64,000 bases of DNA from Maricaulis sp. GTDB taxonomy: Bacteria > Pseudomonadota > Alphaproteobacteria > Caulobacterales > Maricaulaceae. This document shows positions 1 through 9,322 of the stretch, one piece after another (positions within the stretch are counted from its first letter, which is position 1; each line of letters opens with the position of its first letter). Location: the NCBI GenBank assembly GCA_017643585.1, contig JAEPND010000003.1:186001-250000 (forward strand). Reading direction: 5' to 3'. The translations under genes were made by a program, and so were the position numbers. The notes beneath the pieces are model-generated. The model had not been told where the DNA came from, made no database searches, and saw only the letters and a list, made by a program, of their open reading frames with translations.

Positions 1-1
1 C

Positions 2-1258
2 GCCACCGTGTGGCTTGATCGCGGACAGACACGCCTGCTGAACAAGGGGTTCGAGAGTTTCGAAGCCTGGCGAGACGAGACGCTGGAGGCTGAACAGCTC
101 GAGCTTCACAAGCTCGACCGCAAGATCGTCCGCGAGGAACACTGGCTTCGCTATGGCGTCACCGCGCGTCGCAAACGCAATGTCCGCCGCCTGTCCGAAC
201 TGCATGACCTGCGCAAACAGCGTGCAGAGCATCGCGGACCAACCGGAACGGCGAAAATGGAAGCGTCCACCGCCCAGGAAGCCAGCAAGCTGATCGCCGA
301 CGCACGCGGCCTCAGCAAACAATATGGCGACCAGCGCCTGGTCGATGACTTCTCCATGCGCGTGACCCGGGGCGCTCGGATCGGCCTGGTAGGCCCCAAT
401 GGCGCGGGCAAGACCACCCTGCTCAAGATGCTGGTGGGCGAGCTGGAGCCGGACAGCGGCAACGTGAAGCTGGCCCAGAATCTGGAATTCGCCAGTCTTG
501 ACCAGCGCCGCTCCGCGCTGAAGGCGGACTGGACCGTCGCTGAAACCCTGACCGAGGGCAGCGGCGACATGGTGGAAGTCAATGGCCAGCGCAAGCATGT
601 CATGGCCTATATGAAAGACTTCCTGTTCGCACCGGAGCAGGCCAATACGCCGATCGAAGTGCTCTCCGGCGGAGAACGCGCACGGCTTCTGCTGGCGCGT
701 GCGCTGGCCCTGCCATCCAACGTGCTCATCCTCGACGAGCCAACCAACGACCTCGACCTGGAAACCCTAGACCTGTTGCAGGACCTGATCGCCAATTATG
801 CCGGCACCGTCTTCCTAGTGTCCCACGATCGCGATTTCATCGACCGTACCTGCACCAGTGTTCTGATGTCGGAAGGACGGGGGAAATGGGTGGAGTATGC
901 CGGTGGCTATTCCGACATGCTGGCCCAACGCGGCGCCGGTGTCGCCAAGAAGAATGCCCCACGCAAACCGGCTGGTTCAGGGGACAAGCCCGCTGCCAAG
1001 CCGCAGCAGGCCGCACCGGAACGCAAGCGCATGGCGAACAAGGACCGCTATGAGCTCAAGCACCTGCCTGAACAGATCGAGGCGCTGGTGACACGGATTG
1101 CTGCGTTGGAAAAGGAATTGGCCAGTCCGGCTCTGGCGCAGGACCCGGCGCGTATGACCGAGGTCTCCGAAACACTCGGCAAGGCCATGCAGGAGCGCTC
1201 TGACAAGGAAGACCGCTGGCTTGAGCTGGAAGCCCTGCGCGAGGAGTTGGAAGGCTAG
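2..1258 (+). CDS. uup: ABC-F family ATPase (Uup-like), 5'-truncated by window edge
   Basis: This is the C-terminal part of a soluble duplicated-ABC ATPase of the ABC-F group, which acts on ribosomes or nucleic acid rather than in transport. The reading frame is open back to base 2, so the first ABC domain lies outside the window. Visible parts are the linker after domain 1 (WLRYGVTARRKRNVRRL, typical of Uup), then ABC domain 2 with Walker A GPNGAGKTT at about 392-418, signature LSGGERAR at about 662-685, Walker B LILDEPTNDLD near 727-759 and the SHDRDF switch. A charged C-terminal tail with coiled-coil character follows a Lys/Pro/Ala-rich spacer, which matches Uup rather than EttA. It converges on the M14 peptidase gene. 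I am sure of the family and fairly sure of the Uup subgroup. Confidence 0.9.
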   Translation, partial: ATVWLDRGQTRLLNKGFESFEAWRDETLEAEQLELHKLDRKIVREEHWLRYGVTARRKRNVRRLSELHDLRKQRAEHRGPTGTAKMEASTAQEASKLIADARGLSKQYGDQRLVDDFSMRVTRGARIGLVGPNGAGKTTLLKMLVGELEPDSGNVKLAQNLEFASLDQRRSALKADWTVAETLTEGSGDMVEVNGQRKHVMAYMKDFLFAPEQANTPIEVLSGGERARLLLARALALPSNVLILDEPTNDLDLETLDLLQDLIANYAGTVFLVSHDRDFIDRTCTSVLMSEGRGKWVEYAGGYSDMLAQRGAGVAKKNAPRKPAGSGDKPAAKPQQAAPERKRMANKDRYELKHLPEQIEALVTRIAALEKELASPALAQDPARMTEVSETLGKAMQERSDKEDRWLELEALREELEG

Positions 1259-1272
1259 GCTGGGGATGCCGG

Positions 1273-1303
1273 CCAGCAGCGCTCCGGCTGGGAGCGCCGC
1301 TGG
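1273..1303. terminator. Hairpin between convergent uup and M14 peptidase genes
   Basis: Inverted arms CCAGC-A-GCGCTCC (1273-1285) and GGAGCGC-C-GCTGG (1291-1303) form a 12-bp stem with one A/C mismatch and a 5-nt loop. No T-run follows on either strand, so it would be a weak or factor-assisted terminator. Its place between two convergent stop codons supports a transcription-end role. Confidence 0.4.
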
Positions 1304-1318
1304 ACGAACCTGACCGGT

Positions 1319-3979
1319 CTATCTCAGACGGTTGGAGTTTGCCGGGCCCAGCAGGACGGCGTTCAACAGCAACAGGTCGAGGCCTTCAAGATAGGCGCGC
1401 GTGGTTGGTGACTGGGTGAAGGCAATCACATGACCGCGTCCCATGCGCCGCGTGACGACGAAGGGTTTCAGCGCCAATTGCTCGGCATATTCGGCCCACA
1501 GATAACCGCCCTGCAGCAATTCCTCCGGTGTTCCGAAGCGCATGGCCGTCGTGGCATCATCCAAGGCCACGGGCGCGTAGATATCCGAGCCGGTCACCAG
1601 CGCATAAGCCCCGTCCTCGTAGCCCGCAGACATCCAGCTGTCCGTATTGGCTGTAACGGAAACCAGGGCACCGGGCGAGGAATCCGGCATGGCGCCGTGA
1701 ACCGCTTCGGCAATCAGTCGTTCGGCTTGGCTGTTCAAGATACTGCCGTCTGTGACCCCTGAAGACGACGCTTCACTGTCTCTTGGAGTGCCCACGGCCC
1801 GTTCACGCTGCATCGGAAGAAAGCCGTTATCACTGTCGGACAACCAGCGCGTCGCCGTTCCCAGTCCGACCAGGACACCGCCCTGGGACACATAGCTCTG
1901 CAAGGCAGAGCGCGCTCCAGACAACATGCTCGTATATCCGGGGAAACCCTGATCCGGCATGATGATCACATCAAACCGATCGAGATCTGCCCGCCCGATG
2001 GTCGACGGACGGATAATCGTCACCGGGAGATTATACCGGCGCTCCAGCACGTAGCGGGTCGCCCCCGTCTCTGTCGCACCGGTCCCCTGTCCCCAGAGCA
2101 ACGCGATGCGCGGGGCAATCACGGGTGAGAAGTTGGACGATCCCGGGTTGGGCCCCTCATCCACCCAGCTGGTGTCCATCGCATGCACTTCCGCGCCGCT
2201 TTCGCGAGCATGGCGGGTGATCAGGAAATCCAGTTCGGCAACATTATCCCGCCGGGGCACCACAACCGACCCTGTCGGATAGGTCTCGTTGCCAATGCGG
2301 AATGGCAGGGAGGTTGTGCGCATGCTCACGCCGTCACGGGCGAGCGCGGCAACCAGGTGTGCCTGGCCCGCATCATCCCACGGAATGGCATAGCCCCATG
2401 ACGCATCCATATCCGGCAGATCCGCCTGCGGTGTGCCGTCAGCATTGACGATGGTACCGGCCGTTCCCGGCGCGCGGCGGCACTGTACGGCGCGCACATT
2501 GCTCATCAGGGGCAGCGCCCAGGCCGTCACATCGTAGAGCTGGGCATTCAGGCCTGCTTCCCGCCGACGTTCCTGTTCATCAACGAAGTCCGTCGGAAGG
2601 TCTGTCGTCGGTTCCAGCAGCGTTCGCGCCAGACGCCCCGAGGGTTGGTCATACCGGACCACATAGGCGCCTTCTTCAAAGCTGGCACCACACAGGGACT
2701 GGCGCCCTTCCAGGCGCTCTACGGTGATGCCCTGATAGGCCAGCTGTCGGGCGAGACGGTCGGCATTCCAGGAATTGGTCGAGGCATCGAACACAGCGGC
2801 GGCATTGCCATTGGCCTGACGCCCACCGCTAGCCCGGAAATCGGTATACTCACCCAGCAGCTGAACCCGGTTTCGAGCAGCGGCCTCGATGGTGGAGAGA
2901 CTGGTGACGAAATTGCGATCCACTCCATCGCCATAAGTCAGTATGGAGCCATCCGGTCGGCGCCAGGACAGGCCGCGCGCCGAACCCTGCTCATAGGTCA
3001 TAGACACGGCGCCGTGCAGGGTCGGCCACATATCGCCATAACCCGGATAGAAGGCGTCATAGACCTCACGGGTGAAGTAGTGATAGCCCAGCTCGTCGAA
3101 ATAGCCGACGTGATTGCGGCCGATCAGCTCCTGGGTACGCCGTTGGTTATCCTCGATATTCGGATTGAACGGCTCTGCGGATGGCGCGAAGAAATACGTC
3201 GAGTCACCGCTCATCTCATGGGAATCGACAACAACCTGGGGCCACCAGACCTGCATCTCGCGGACCTTGCCGCGAGTCTCAGGCTGGGTCAGGGCAAACC
3301 AGTCACGGTTCAGGTCGAAGAGATAGTGATTATACCGACCTCTCGGCCAGGGCTGGTCATGCTCAACAGCATAGCGATCCGGACTCGGCTCCAGCCCGCG
3401 CGCGGATTCGAACGAGTTGACAAAACGGGCACGCCCATCGGGGTTCTGCGTCGGGTCGATGATGATCAGGGCATTCTCGAAGATCGTCTCGACGGTTTCA
3501 TCCCCTTCGGCGGCGAGCAGGTGATAGGCGGTTCTCAAGCCGGCTCCGGTCGGAGAAATTTCGTCTCCATGCACGCCATAGGACAGCCAGACAACAATCG
3601 GCATTTCCTCGATCAGACGGTCCCGTTCTGCGGCTGTCAGATCGCCCGGATTGGCGAGGGCCGCCATGCCTTCGCGCACGCGGTCCAGGTCGGCCATGCG
3701 TTCCGGCGAACCGATCACGGCATACACCAGTTCGCGCCCTTCCCAGCTGGTCGCATAGGAGAAGACCTCGACCCGCTCCGGTGCGGCCGCTTCCAGGGCG
3801 CGGATATAGGCGATCGCCTGTTCCGGCCGCGTGACCTCACCGCCAAAATCGTGCCCGGCAAAACTCTCCAGGGTCGGAATGGTGTCGTCGTAGCGCACAT
3901 TGAAGGGCGCTGACTGGCTCATGGCTGGCGCTGTCGACAAGAACAGGGCCGCGCTGAAAGCTGCAAGTGACCGGATCAT
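1319..3979 (-). CDS. Secreted M14-family zinc carboxypeptidase
   Basis: Predicted exported metallopeptidase that would cleave C-terminal residues from peptides in the periplasm or outside the cell. The ATG at 3979 follows GGGAGGAAT, a good ribosome site; a TTG nine codons upstream keeps the frame open but has no such site. The N-terminus (MIRSLAAFSAALFLSTAPAMSQS) is a signal peptide. The M14 zinc motif is seen as HGDE (H137, E140), with the third ligand in VDSHEMSG (H254) and the likely catalytic Glu in MTYEQGSARG. The protein is 886 aa; the second half (about residue 500 on) contains IIMPDQGFPGY and GGVLVGLGTA, resembling the glutamine-amidotransferase-like fold often fused to such peptidases. 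It stands alone, followed on the same strand by nothing before the convergent uup. Confidence 0.85.
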   Translation of the reverse strand: MIRSLAAFSAALFLSTAPAMSQSAPFNVRYDDTIPTLESFAGHDFGGEVTRPEQAIAYIRALEAAAPERVEVFSYATSWEGRELVYAVIGSPERMADLDRVREGMAALANPGDLTAAERDRLIEEMPIVVWLSYGVHGDEISPTGAGLRTAYHLLAAEGDETVETIFENALIIIDPTQNPDGRARFVNSFESARGLEPSPDRYAVEHDQPWPRGRYNHYLFDLNRDWFALTQPETRGKVREMQVWWPQVVVDSHEMSGDSTYFFAPSAEPFNPNIEDNQRRTQELIGRNHVGYFDELGYHYFTREVYDAFYPGYGDMWPTLHGAVSMTYEQGSARGLSWRRPDGSILTYGDGVDRNFVTSLSTIEAAARNRVQLLGEYTDFRASGGRQANGNAAAVFDASTNSWNADRLARQLAYQGITVERLEGRQSLCGASFEEGAYVVRYDQPSGRLARTLLEPTTDLPTDFVDEQERRREAGLNAQLYDVTAWALPLMSNVRAVQCRRAPGTAGTIVNADGTPQADLPDMDASWGYAIPWDDAGQAHLVAALARDGVSMRTTSLPFRIGNETYPTGSVVVPRRDNVAELDFLITRHARESGAEVHAMDTSWVDEGPNPGSSNFSPVIAPRIALLWGQGTGATETGATRYVLERRYNLPVTIIRPSTIGRADLDRFDVIIMPDQGFPGYTSMLSGARSALQSYVSQGGVLVGLGTATRWLSDSDNGFLPMQRERAVGTPRDSEASSSGVTDGSILNSQAERLIAEAVHGAMPDSSPGALVSVTANTDSWMSAGYEDGAYALVTGSDIYAPVALDDATTAMRFGTPEELLQGGYLWAEYAEQLALKPFVVTRRMGRGHVIAFTQSPTTRAYLEGLDLLLLNAVLLGPANSNRLR

Positions 3980-4043
3980 ATTCCTCCCCAGGGTGTTGCT
4001 GCCCAAAGACTTAGACGGAATCCTTGTAAACTCAAATCACCGC

Positions 4044-6059
4044 TTACGGCGTGACAATCTCGAAAGCCGGCTCGGGCTGTTCCAGCAGCGAGAAGAAGCG
4101 CAACAAGGCGGCGCGGTCTCCGCTGACACGGAAATCGCTGGACGTGATCATATCCATCAACCCGGCCTCTTGCTGGATCAAGCGAAGCCAGAAATCGCGC
4201 GTCAGATTCACCGTCGCATCCGCGCCCTCCCGGGCCGGGCGTTCATAGTGACGCATCACCCCGTTGGAGACCTCGATCACGAATGTCTGGCCCGAATCTT
4301 CGAACAGGAAGTTCAGCACCACCTCGAATTCACCCGCATCCACGGCGTTCAGGCGGGTCGCCATGGCGGTGAAGAACATGTCCAGGGGAATGGATTCCAG
4401 AATATTGCCGGCCGTCCGGGTGACGTCCCGCGCCTCGACACCATGACGCAACTCATACGCCCCTGTCAGATAAACATCGCGCCAGGGCCCGGACTCCGCC
4501 TGATAGCCCAATTGCTCATAACTCCGCGCCAGCCATTCGCGCGCAGCCTCGCTGGAGGGGTGAGCAAAAACGGCATGCTGGGCAAGCTCGGAAGACCAGC
4601 GATACTCCCCGGCCGCGAACGCTGTCTGGACAGCCTCCAGCACAGCATCCAATCCGCCCATCGCGGCGACATAGCGCTGGGCCGCTTCCACCCTGGGCAA
4701 TGGATTGAGGTGCGCCGGAACGCCATCATACCAGCCGAAATAGCGCTGATAGACGGCGCGGGAATTATGCCTCAGCGTCCCGTAATAACCGCGGATGGCG
4801 AAACGGCTTTCCAACGCCTCGGGCAGCTCGATCTGTTCGGCGATTTCATCCGGCCGCAAGCCTGATGCGGCCAGCCTTAGCGTTTGGTCATGGATGTATT
4901 TGTAGATGTCGCGCTGGCCTTCCAGATAGTCGCGCACCTCGGCATTTCCCCATACCGGCCAGTGATGGCTGTTGAAGACAACGTCCGTGCGGTCGCCAAA
5001 CCGCGTCAGGGCATCATCGATCGCACCGGACCAGGCCAGCGCGTCGCGGACCTGCGCACCGCGCAGGGTATAAAGATTGTGCAGGGTCCGCGAGACGATC
5101 TCGGCGCCGCACCAGGCCTGGTAGTCTGGAAAAAACACGGTGAGCTCTGCCGGGGCCTCGGTGTGCGGCGCGTACTGAAACTCCATGCGGACACCGCCAA
5201 ACTCCAGGGTCTGTCCACTCTGATAGATCACATGGCTCGGCGCCGCGATCGTGTGCGTGCCAATGGCCGGGTGCTGCCCAAGACCAGACCCGACATGACC
5301 GCGCGGCGACCGGGGCAGCGGCATGCCGTACATGTATCCGGACCGTCGCCCCATCACGACACCCGCGACCACGTTTTCACTGACCGCCTCGGCGAGGAAA
5401 TGGGCTGGCGCAATCAGGCTGACCTCTCCGCGGGCGATTGCGTCCAGGTCCACGACACCGGCCAGTCCGCCAAAATGGTCGATATGACTGTGGGTCAGGA
5501 TAATCGCCGCGATCGGACGCTCGCCAAGCGTTTCATTGACCAGCTGCATCGCCGCCTCTGCCGTCTCGACAGCCGTCAGCGGGTCGATGATGATGCGCCC
5601 CTCCGGCCCGTCGATGATCGACATGTTGGACAGGTCATATCCGCGGACCTGGTAGACACCTTCGGCGACTTCGAACAGGCCATGAATGGCGTTCAGCCGG
5701 GACTGACGCCAGAGGCTGGGATTGCTGGTTGCCGGAGCCGGCCCTTCCAGAAACGCATAATCCTGTGTCCGCCAGATGACCTGTCCATCTTCGCCACGAA
5801 TATCCAGCGCGTCCCGCTGAGCCAACAGGCCGCGCATCGCGAGTTGGAAATCCTCGTCATTCTCCATGAATTCCGAAGACATGACCGATGCATTCCTGGA
5901 CTGCGTGGTCGGAGTAGCCGCGCGGAAACCGCGATCATCGACTTCTGCTTCCACATCATACGGCACCCCTGTCGGCGCCACCGGGTCTCCGCAGGCTGCT
6001 AGCCAGGCGCACAGGGCACCGACCAATATTGATTTGGACCAACCATTTGTTTTCTTCAA
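4044..6059 (-). CDS. SdsA1-type alkyl sulfatase, metallo-beta-lactamase fold, lipoprotein
   Basis: Predicted hydrolase of primary alkyl sulfates such as SDS, releasing alcohol and sulfate. The N-terminus has a lipobox LAAC with the lipid-modified Cys at residue 23, so the enzyme is probably membrane-tethered. The binuclear zinc motif THSHIDHFGG lies near residue 190, followed by SENVVAGVVMGRRSGYMYG, a signature shared with SdsA1/BDS1 alkyl sulfatases. The last ~130 residues fit the SCP2-like C-terminal domain of the family. The length, 671 aa, is typical. The start is TTG at 6059 with GGGGGAGAG upstream. The gene is transcribed away from the Crp-family gene, sharing a ~100-bp divergent promoter region, which makes regulation by that protein possible but unproven. 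Confidence 0.85.
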   Translation of the reverse strand: MKKTNGWSKSILVGALCAWLAACGDPVAPTGVPYDVEAEVDDRGFRAATPTTQSRNASVMSSEFMENDEDFQLAMRGLLAQRDALDIRGEDGQVIWRTQDYAFLEGPAPATSNPSLWRQSRLNAIHGLFEVAEGVYQVRGYDLSNMSIIDGPEGRIIIDPLTAVETAEAAMQLVNETLGERPIAAIILTHSHIDHFGGLAGVVDLDAIARGEVSLIAPAHFLAEAVSENVVAGVVMGRRSGYMYGMPLPRSPRGHVGSGLGQHPAIGTHTIAAPSHVIYQSGQTLEFGGVRMEFQYAPHTEAPAELTVFFPDYQAWCGAEIVSRTLHNLYTLRGAQVRDALAWSGAIDDALTRFGDRTDVVFNSHHWPVWGNAEVRDYLEGQRDIYKYIHDQTLRLAASGLRPDEIAEQIELPEALESRFAIRGYYGTLRHNSRAVYQRYFGWYDGVPAHLNPLPRVEAAQRYVAAMGGLDAVLEAVQTAFAAGEYRWSSELAQHAVFAHPSSEAAREWLARSYEQLGYQAESGPWRDVYLTGAYELRHGVEARDVTRTAGNILESIPLDMFFTAMATRLNAVDAGEFEVVLNFLFEDSGQTFVIEVSNGVMRHYERPAREGADATVNLTRDFWLRLIQQEAGLMDMITSSDFRVSGDRAALLRFFSLLEQPEPAFEIVTP

Positions 6060-6160
6060 CGGATCTCTCCCCCGCTATTTCGGTTCAGGTTACGCGCTCT
6101 CGCTTGTTGGGCAAGCTATCCTGGCCTAATGATGAAAAGTCCAAACGAGACGAGGACGAG

Positions 6161-6844
6161 ATGGCGGCGGACATTGACTGGCAGGCCTGTTGGGAAAGGC
6201 TGGAGGTAGACGCCCCGGACGCCCGAGCAGCATTGGTGGAGACGTGCGAGCTGTTCCGGGTGCCTGCGGGTGAGCCCATCATTTCGCAAGACGCCCTGGA
6301 TGACAGCGTCTACTTGCTGTTGAGCGGTCAATTGCGCGTCGGTGTGCTCGCCCGGTCCGGTCAGGATGTCTGGGTCAGCCATCTCGAAGCGGGAGCCCTG
6401 TTTGGCGAAATGGCGATTTTAACCGGCCAGCCAAGGACAACGGAAATCACCGCCAGCCAGGACAGTATTGTCGCCCGGTATACCGGAGGCGATTTTCTGG
6501 CCCTCATGTCGAAACATGGAGGCATAGGCGTGGCGCTGTCACGCATGCTGGCAGCCCGGATGCACGCGACGACGCGGCGCATGTTCGAACTGTCCGCTCT
6601 CTCGACCACAGGTCGGATCTACGCGGAATTGCTGCGCATATCGCGGCCGACCAGCCAGGGCGACACCCGGATTATCCAACCAGTGCCCTCCTTCACCGAA
6701 ATCGGCGACCGGGTGACCGCTGCTCGGGAAACGGTCTCCCGCACCGTCAAGCGGTTGGCAGATCGCGGCTTGATCGAGCGCCATGATGACCGGATCGAAC
6801 TGATCGATCCGGAACAGTTAAGCCGTCTCGAGGATACCATGTGA
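6161..6844 (+). CDS. Crp/Fnr-family transcriptional regulator
   Basis: A 227-aa regulator with an N-terminal cyclic-nucleotide-binding fold (VYLLLSGQLRVGV; GALFGEMAILTGQPRTTEITA, where the phosphate-binding cassette GEMAxLxxxPRxxxxxA is recognisable) and a C-terminal winged helix (VPSFTEIGDRVTAARETVSRTVKRLADRGLIER). No FNR-type cysteine cluster is present, so it is more likely a cyclic-nucleotide or small-molecule sensor than an oxygen sensor. I chose the ATG at 6161 because the protein then begins like other family members; upstream codons are open but unlikely coding. It runs divergently from the alkyl sulfatase and its 3' end overlaps by 27 bp the convergent cyclase gene, which suggests a functional pairing of cyclic-nucleotide maker and reader. 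Confidence 0.85.
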   Translation: MAADIDWQACWERLEVDAPDARAALVETCELFRVPAGEPIISQDALDDSVYLLLSGQLRVGVLARSGQDVWVSHLEAGALFGEMAILTGQPRTTEITASQDSIVARYTGGDFLALMSKHGGIGVALSRMLAARMHATTRRMFELSALSTTGRIYAELLRISRPTSQGDTRIIQPVPSFTEIGDRVTAARETVSRTVKRLADRGLIERHDDRIELIDPEQLSRLEDTM

Positions 6845-8635
6845 ACTGCGAAAGGCGCGCGCGACCAGTGAGTCAGGCGCGACCTTGCGCAAGGTATACA
6901 GGCGCACTGGCGGCAATTGCGGATCCACGCGCTTGACCCCGACCGGTTCACAGCGGAATTCGCCCGATTGTTCCATCGCCAGCACCGCCGCAAATGTTTC
7001 ACTGGCAAACACGGTGCCGGGCATTGCCGCGCTTTCGATCCGCGCGGCCAGTGATACCTGGGCACCAAACAGGCTGTCGCGGTCCATCAACGGATCCCGC
7101 CCCTTGTGTGCAGGCCCGAAATGCAGGCCGATCCGCAGATCCAGGTTCGTCGGCAGATCAAGAGACGTCCGATCAACGCCCTTGAACCGCCGCATCAGCT
7201 GCGATGCCGCCTCCGCTGCCGCCTTGGGGCTGGAATAGGCGAGGAACATGCCATCGCCCCAGCTGTCCATATAGTCGACCGGGGTCTGGCGTGCCGTCTC
7301 CGCGAGCGGCCCCAGAACCGAGCCGACGAAGTGCGGTACAACATCCTCGGCGATCTGGGATGACCCGACGATGTCCGCAAACAGCATCGCCCGCATCGCC
7401 GGTTTATAGGCCCGAGCCTCCGCCTCCAGCGGCGGCTGCGGATTGTTGCCAGCATGATTGCGACGGATGCCAAGCACGTGCTGTTCCAGGCCGGCCGACG
7501 CCCAAACCGCATGGTCACGGGCCGTTCCATAATCGCGCCGCGGATCGGTCTCATCCAGCAAGAGAACTTGCATGGGGTCGGTGGCCAGTATTTCCGCGCG
7601 CAGCCGCGCGAGTCCCATGGCGGTTGAACTGGCCAGATTGATCGATGCGCCTGACAAAAGCACCCGGTCAGTGCTGGCCTCGATTACATCATCAGCCGCT
7701 TCAAGGCAGTGTTCACACCGGCGCACCCAATCGCGACCAAACGGACGCACGGAAGCCTGGACAAAGACACGGACCGGAACGGGCAAGACGATGGTCAGGG
7801 GCGCCTTTCGACGCAAGATTGCTTCGGCGAACAGGATATCCGCCCCGGCGGCCAGGGCTCCAAATCCCGCTCCAGCACGGTGTTCATCCAGCAAGGCATC
7901 AATACGCGCGGGCAAATCAGCTGTGTCAAAGCGATCGGATTTCAGATCTGACAGCTCGGAAAAGATGTGGCCGGCATAGTGGAAAGGGCGTGGCAGCTCC
8001 GGCAAGGGCAAGGCCTGACGCCCGATACCCATGGCAGACCCGACCAGAGCGAGTTGGCGACGGCTGACGGCATGCGCTCCGTAATTGTCCGGATCCTCGG
8101 CCAATGCCGCGTTGAGAGCGATCTGGGCGGCCCGCAAGTCGCCGAGCAGAAGATGGGCCTCAGCTGTCGAGGCCAGCTGGTAATAGCGAGCCTGGGGGCT
8201 GCCCGCTTGCAGCGCGCTGGCGGACAGGACCCGTCGTGCATAGGCGCGGGCGCGAGCGCCATCGCCACTGAGCGCCATCATGCTGGCCGCATTGATACCG
8301 CTGTAACTCCCCCCGGTCGCCTCGAAAATTGCGGCATAACGTTCAGCGGACTGACGGGCGAGCGGTTGAAAATTCTCTGCGACAGACTCGAACGCCTGGG
8401 CCTTGATGAGCCGCGCGTCCAACGCCATCAAGTCCTCATCAAGTTGAGCCTGGTGTAGTCCGTAATCCCGGAACTCCTGCCGGGCCCGCTCGATCGCTCC
8501 GCTGCGCAGAAGGCAGATCACCGCAGCATGCTTGATGCGCGCGTCGTCCGGATTGTCCTGGAGAGACCGCAAACAGAGTTCATGCGCTCTCACCAGGTTT
8601 CCGCTGCGGATCTCGGCGTCGACTTCGCTGTTCAA
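6818..8635 (-). CDS. TPR-like/Rossmann/class III nucleotidyl cyclase
   Basis: A 605-aa protein predicted to make a cyclic nucleotide. The first ~210 residues are helical and repeat-like (TPR-type: RAHELCLRSLQDNPDDARIKHA, AQIALNAALAEDPDNY). Residues ~270-400 contain GFGALAAGADILFAEAILRR followed by a beta strand TIVLPV, reminiscent of SLOG-type nucleotide-binding Rossmann domains. The C-terminal catalytic domain has FADIVGSS with metal ligand D421 and WGDGMF with D461. The usual transition-state Asn of VNxAARI is Ser528 here, while Arg532 is kept. I chose TTG 8635 because AGGGGGGA precedes it; the longer ATG start at 8722 would overlap the upstream gene. It is the last gene of a three-gene operon with the TIR protein and a 202-aa unknown. 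Confidence 0.8.
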   Translation of the reverse strand: MNSEVDAEIRSGNLVRAHELCLRSLQDNPDDARIKHAAVICLLRSGAIERARQEFRDYGLHQAQLDEDLMALDARLIKAQAFESVAENFQPLARQSAERYAAIFEATGGSYSGINAASMMALSGDGARARAYARRVLSASALQAGSPQARYYQLASTAEAHLLLGDLRAAQIALNAALAEDPDNYGAHAVSRRQLALVGSAMGIGRQALPLPELPRPFHYAGHIFSELSDLKSDRFDTADLPARIDALLDEHRAGAGFGALAAGADILFAEAILRRKAPLTIVLPVPVRVFVQASVRPFGRDWVRRCEHCLEAADDVIEASTDRVLLSGASINLASSTAMGLARLRAEILATDPMQVLLLDETDPRRDYGTARDHAVWASAGLEQHVLGIRRNHAGNNPQPPLEAEARAYKPAMRAMLFADIVGSSQIAEDVVPHFVGSVLGPLAETARQTPVDYMDSWGDGMFLAYSSPKAAAEAASQLMRRFKGVDRTSLDLPTNLDLRIGLHFGPAHKGRDPLMDRDSLFGAQVSLAARIESAAMPGTVFASETFAAVLAMEQSGEFRCEPVGVKRVDPQLPPVRLYTLRKVAPDSLVARAFRSSHGILETA

Positions 8636-8684
8636 GCGTTCCCCCCTGGGGCGATGGCGGGCCGATCCTGCTCCGGGCCAGAAA

Positions 8685-9293
8685 TCAGGACGGACCCACA
8701 TCCACCTCGATTTCCGGATCAATGATCAACCGCGTGACTTGTTGACCGGCATTCTGGGACGCCTCGATGTAGAGCGCAAACGCATGTTTGATCTTCTTCT
8801 TCACCTCGGCCACCCCGATCTGGAATGTATAGGGTTTCGAACTCTGGCCATGCAGGTCCAGCCATTCCAGACCACAGAACTGGGTTTCCGCCCCTTCTGT
8901 CTTGAACTTGATACGAGCGTCCTCGAATCCCCAGCCTGGAACGTGAACATGGAAAACCATGCGAGCCGGCCCCACAACATGCTGATCGAACGGGCAATTC
9001 ATGACACCGGAACAGGGTGCCCACATGCCCGCCAATGCGGCAGTCAACGCCATGCGCAGAGTCGCGCTGTCGGATCCGGAGAATTCATCCGCCGTTTCAT
9101 TGAAGACGATCAGGATCTGCGAAATCTGGGTGTCATCAAAGGCCGGCAGCCCCCAATCGCTTCCATTGACGACGACAAATCCATCGCTGCCCTGGGCGAT
9201 CAGGCTGAGATAGGTCAATTCGGGTTCGAAATTGCACGCCTCGTCCAGCCCTGCCTGGATCTGGCTCCCATCAAATGATTGCTTGTCGATCAT
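8685..9293 (-). CDS. Unrecognised 202-aa protein in TIR/cyclase operon
   Basis: I do not recognise this protein. It has no signal peptide or membrane segment and is acidic overall. It begins MIDKQSFDGSQIQAGLDEAC and contains a central Cys-bearing stretch (WAPCSGVMNCPFDQHVVGP) and a C-terminal portion rich in beta residues ending IIDPEIEVDVGPS. The gene sits 29 bp downstream of the TIR gene and 49 bp upstream of the cyclase start on the same strand, so co-transcription is very likely. An adaptor, regulator or substrate-sensing role in that signalling module would be an inference from position alone. Confidence 0.7.
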   Translation of the reverse strand: MIDKQSFDGSQIQAGLDEACNFEPELTYLSLIAQGSDGFVVVNGSDWGLPAFDDTQISQILIVFNETADEFSGSDSATLRMALTAALAGMWAPCSGVMNCPFDQHVVGPARMVFHVHVPGWGFEDARIKFKTEGAETQFCGLEWLDLHGQSSKPYTFQIGVAEVKKKIKHAFALYIEASQNAGQQVTRLIIDPEIEVDVGPS

Positions 9294-9322
9294 GATATCC
9301 CCCTTCTACTGACACAGGATGA

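Noticed and set aside
8636-8722. Longer ATG start for the cyclase gene at 8722
   Set aside because: It would overlap the end of the upstream gene, lacks a ribosome site and adds a Trp/Arg/Pro-rich stretch unlike the rest; the TTG at 8635 has AGGGGGGA upstream.
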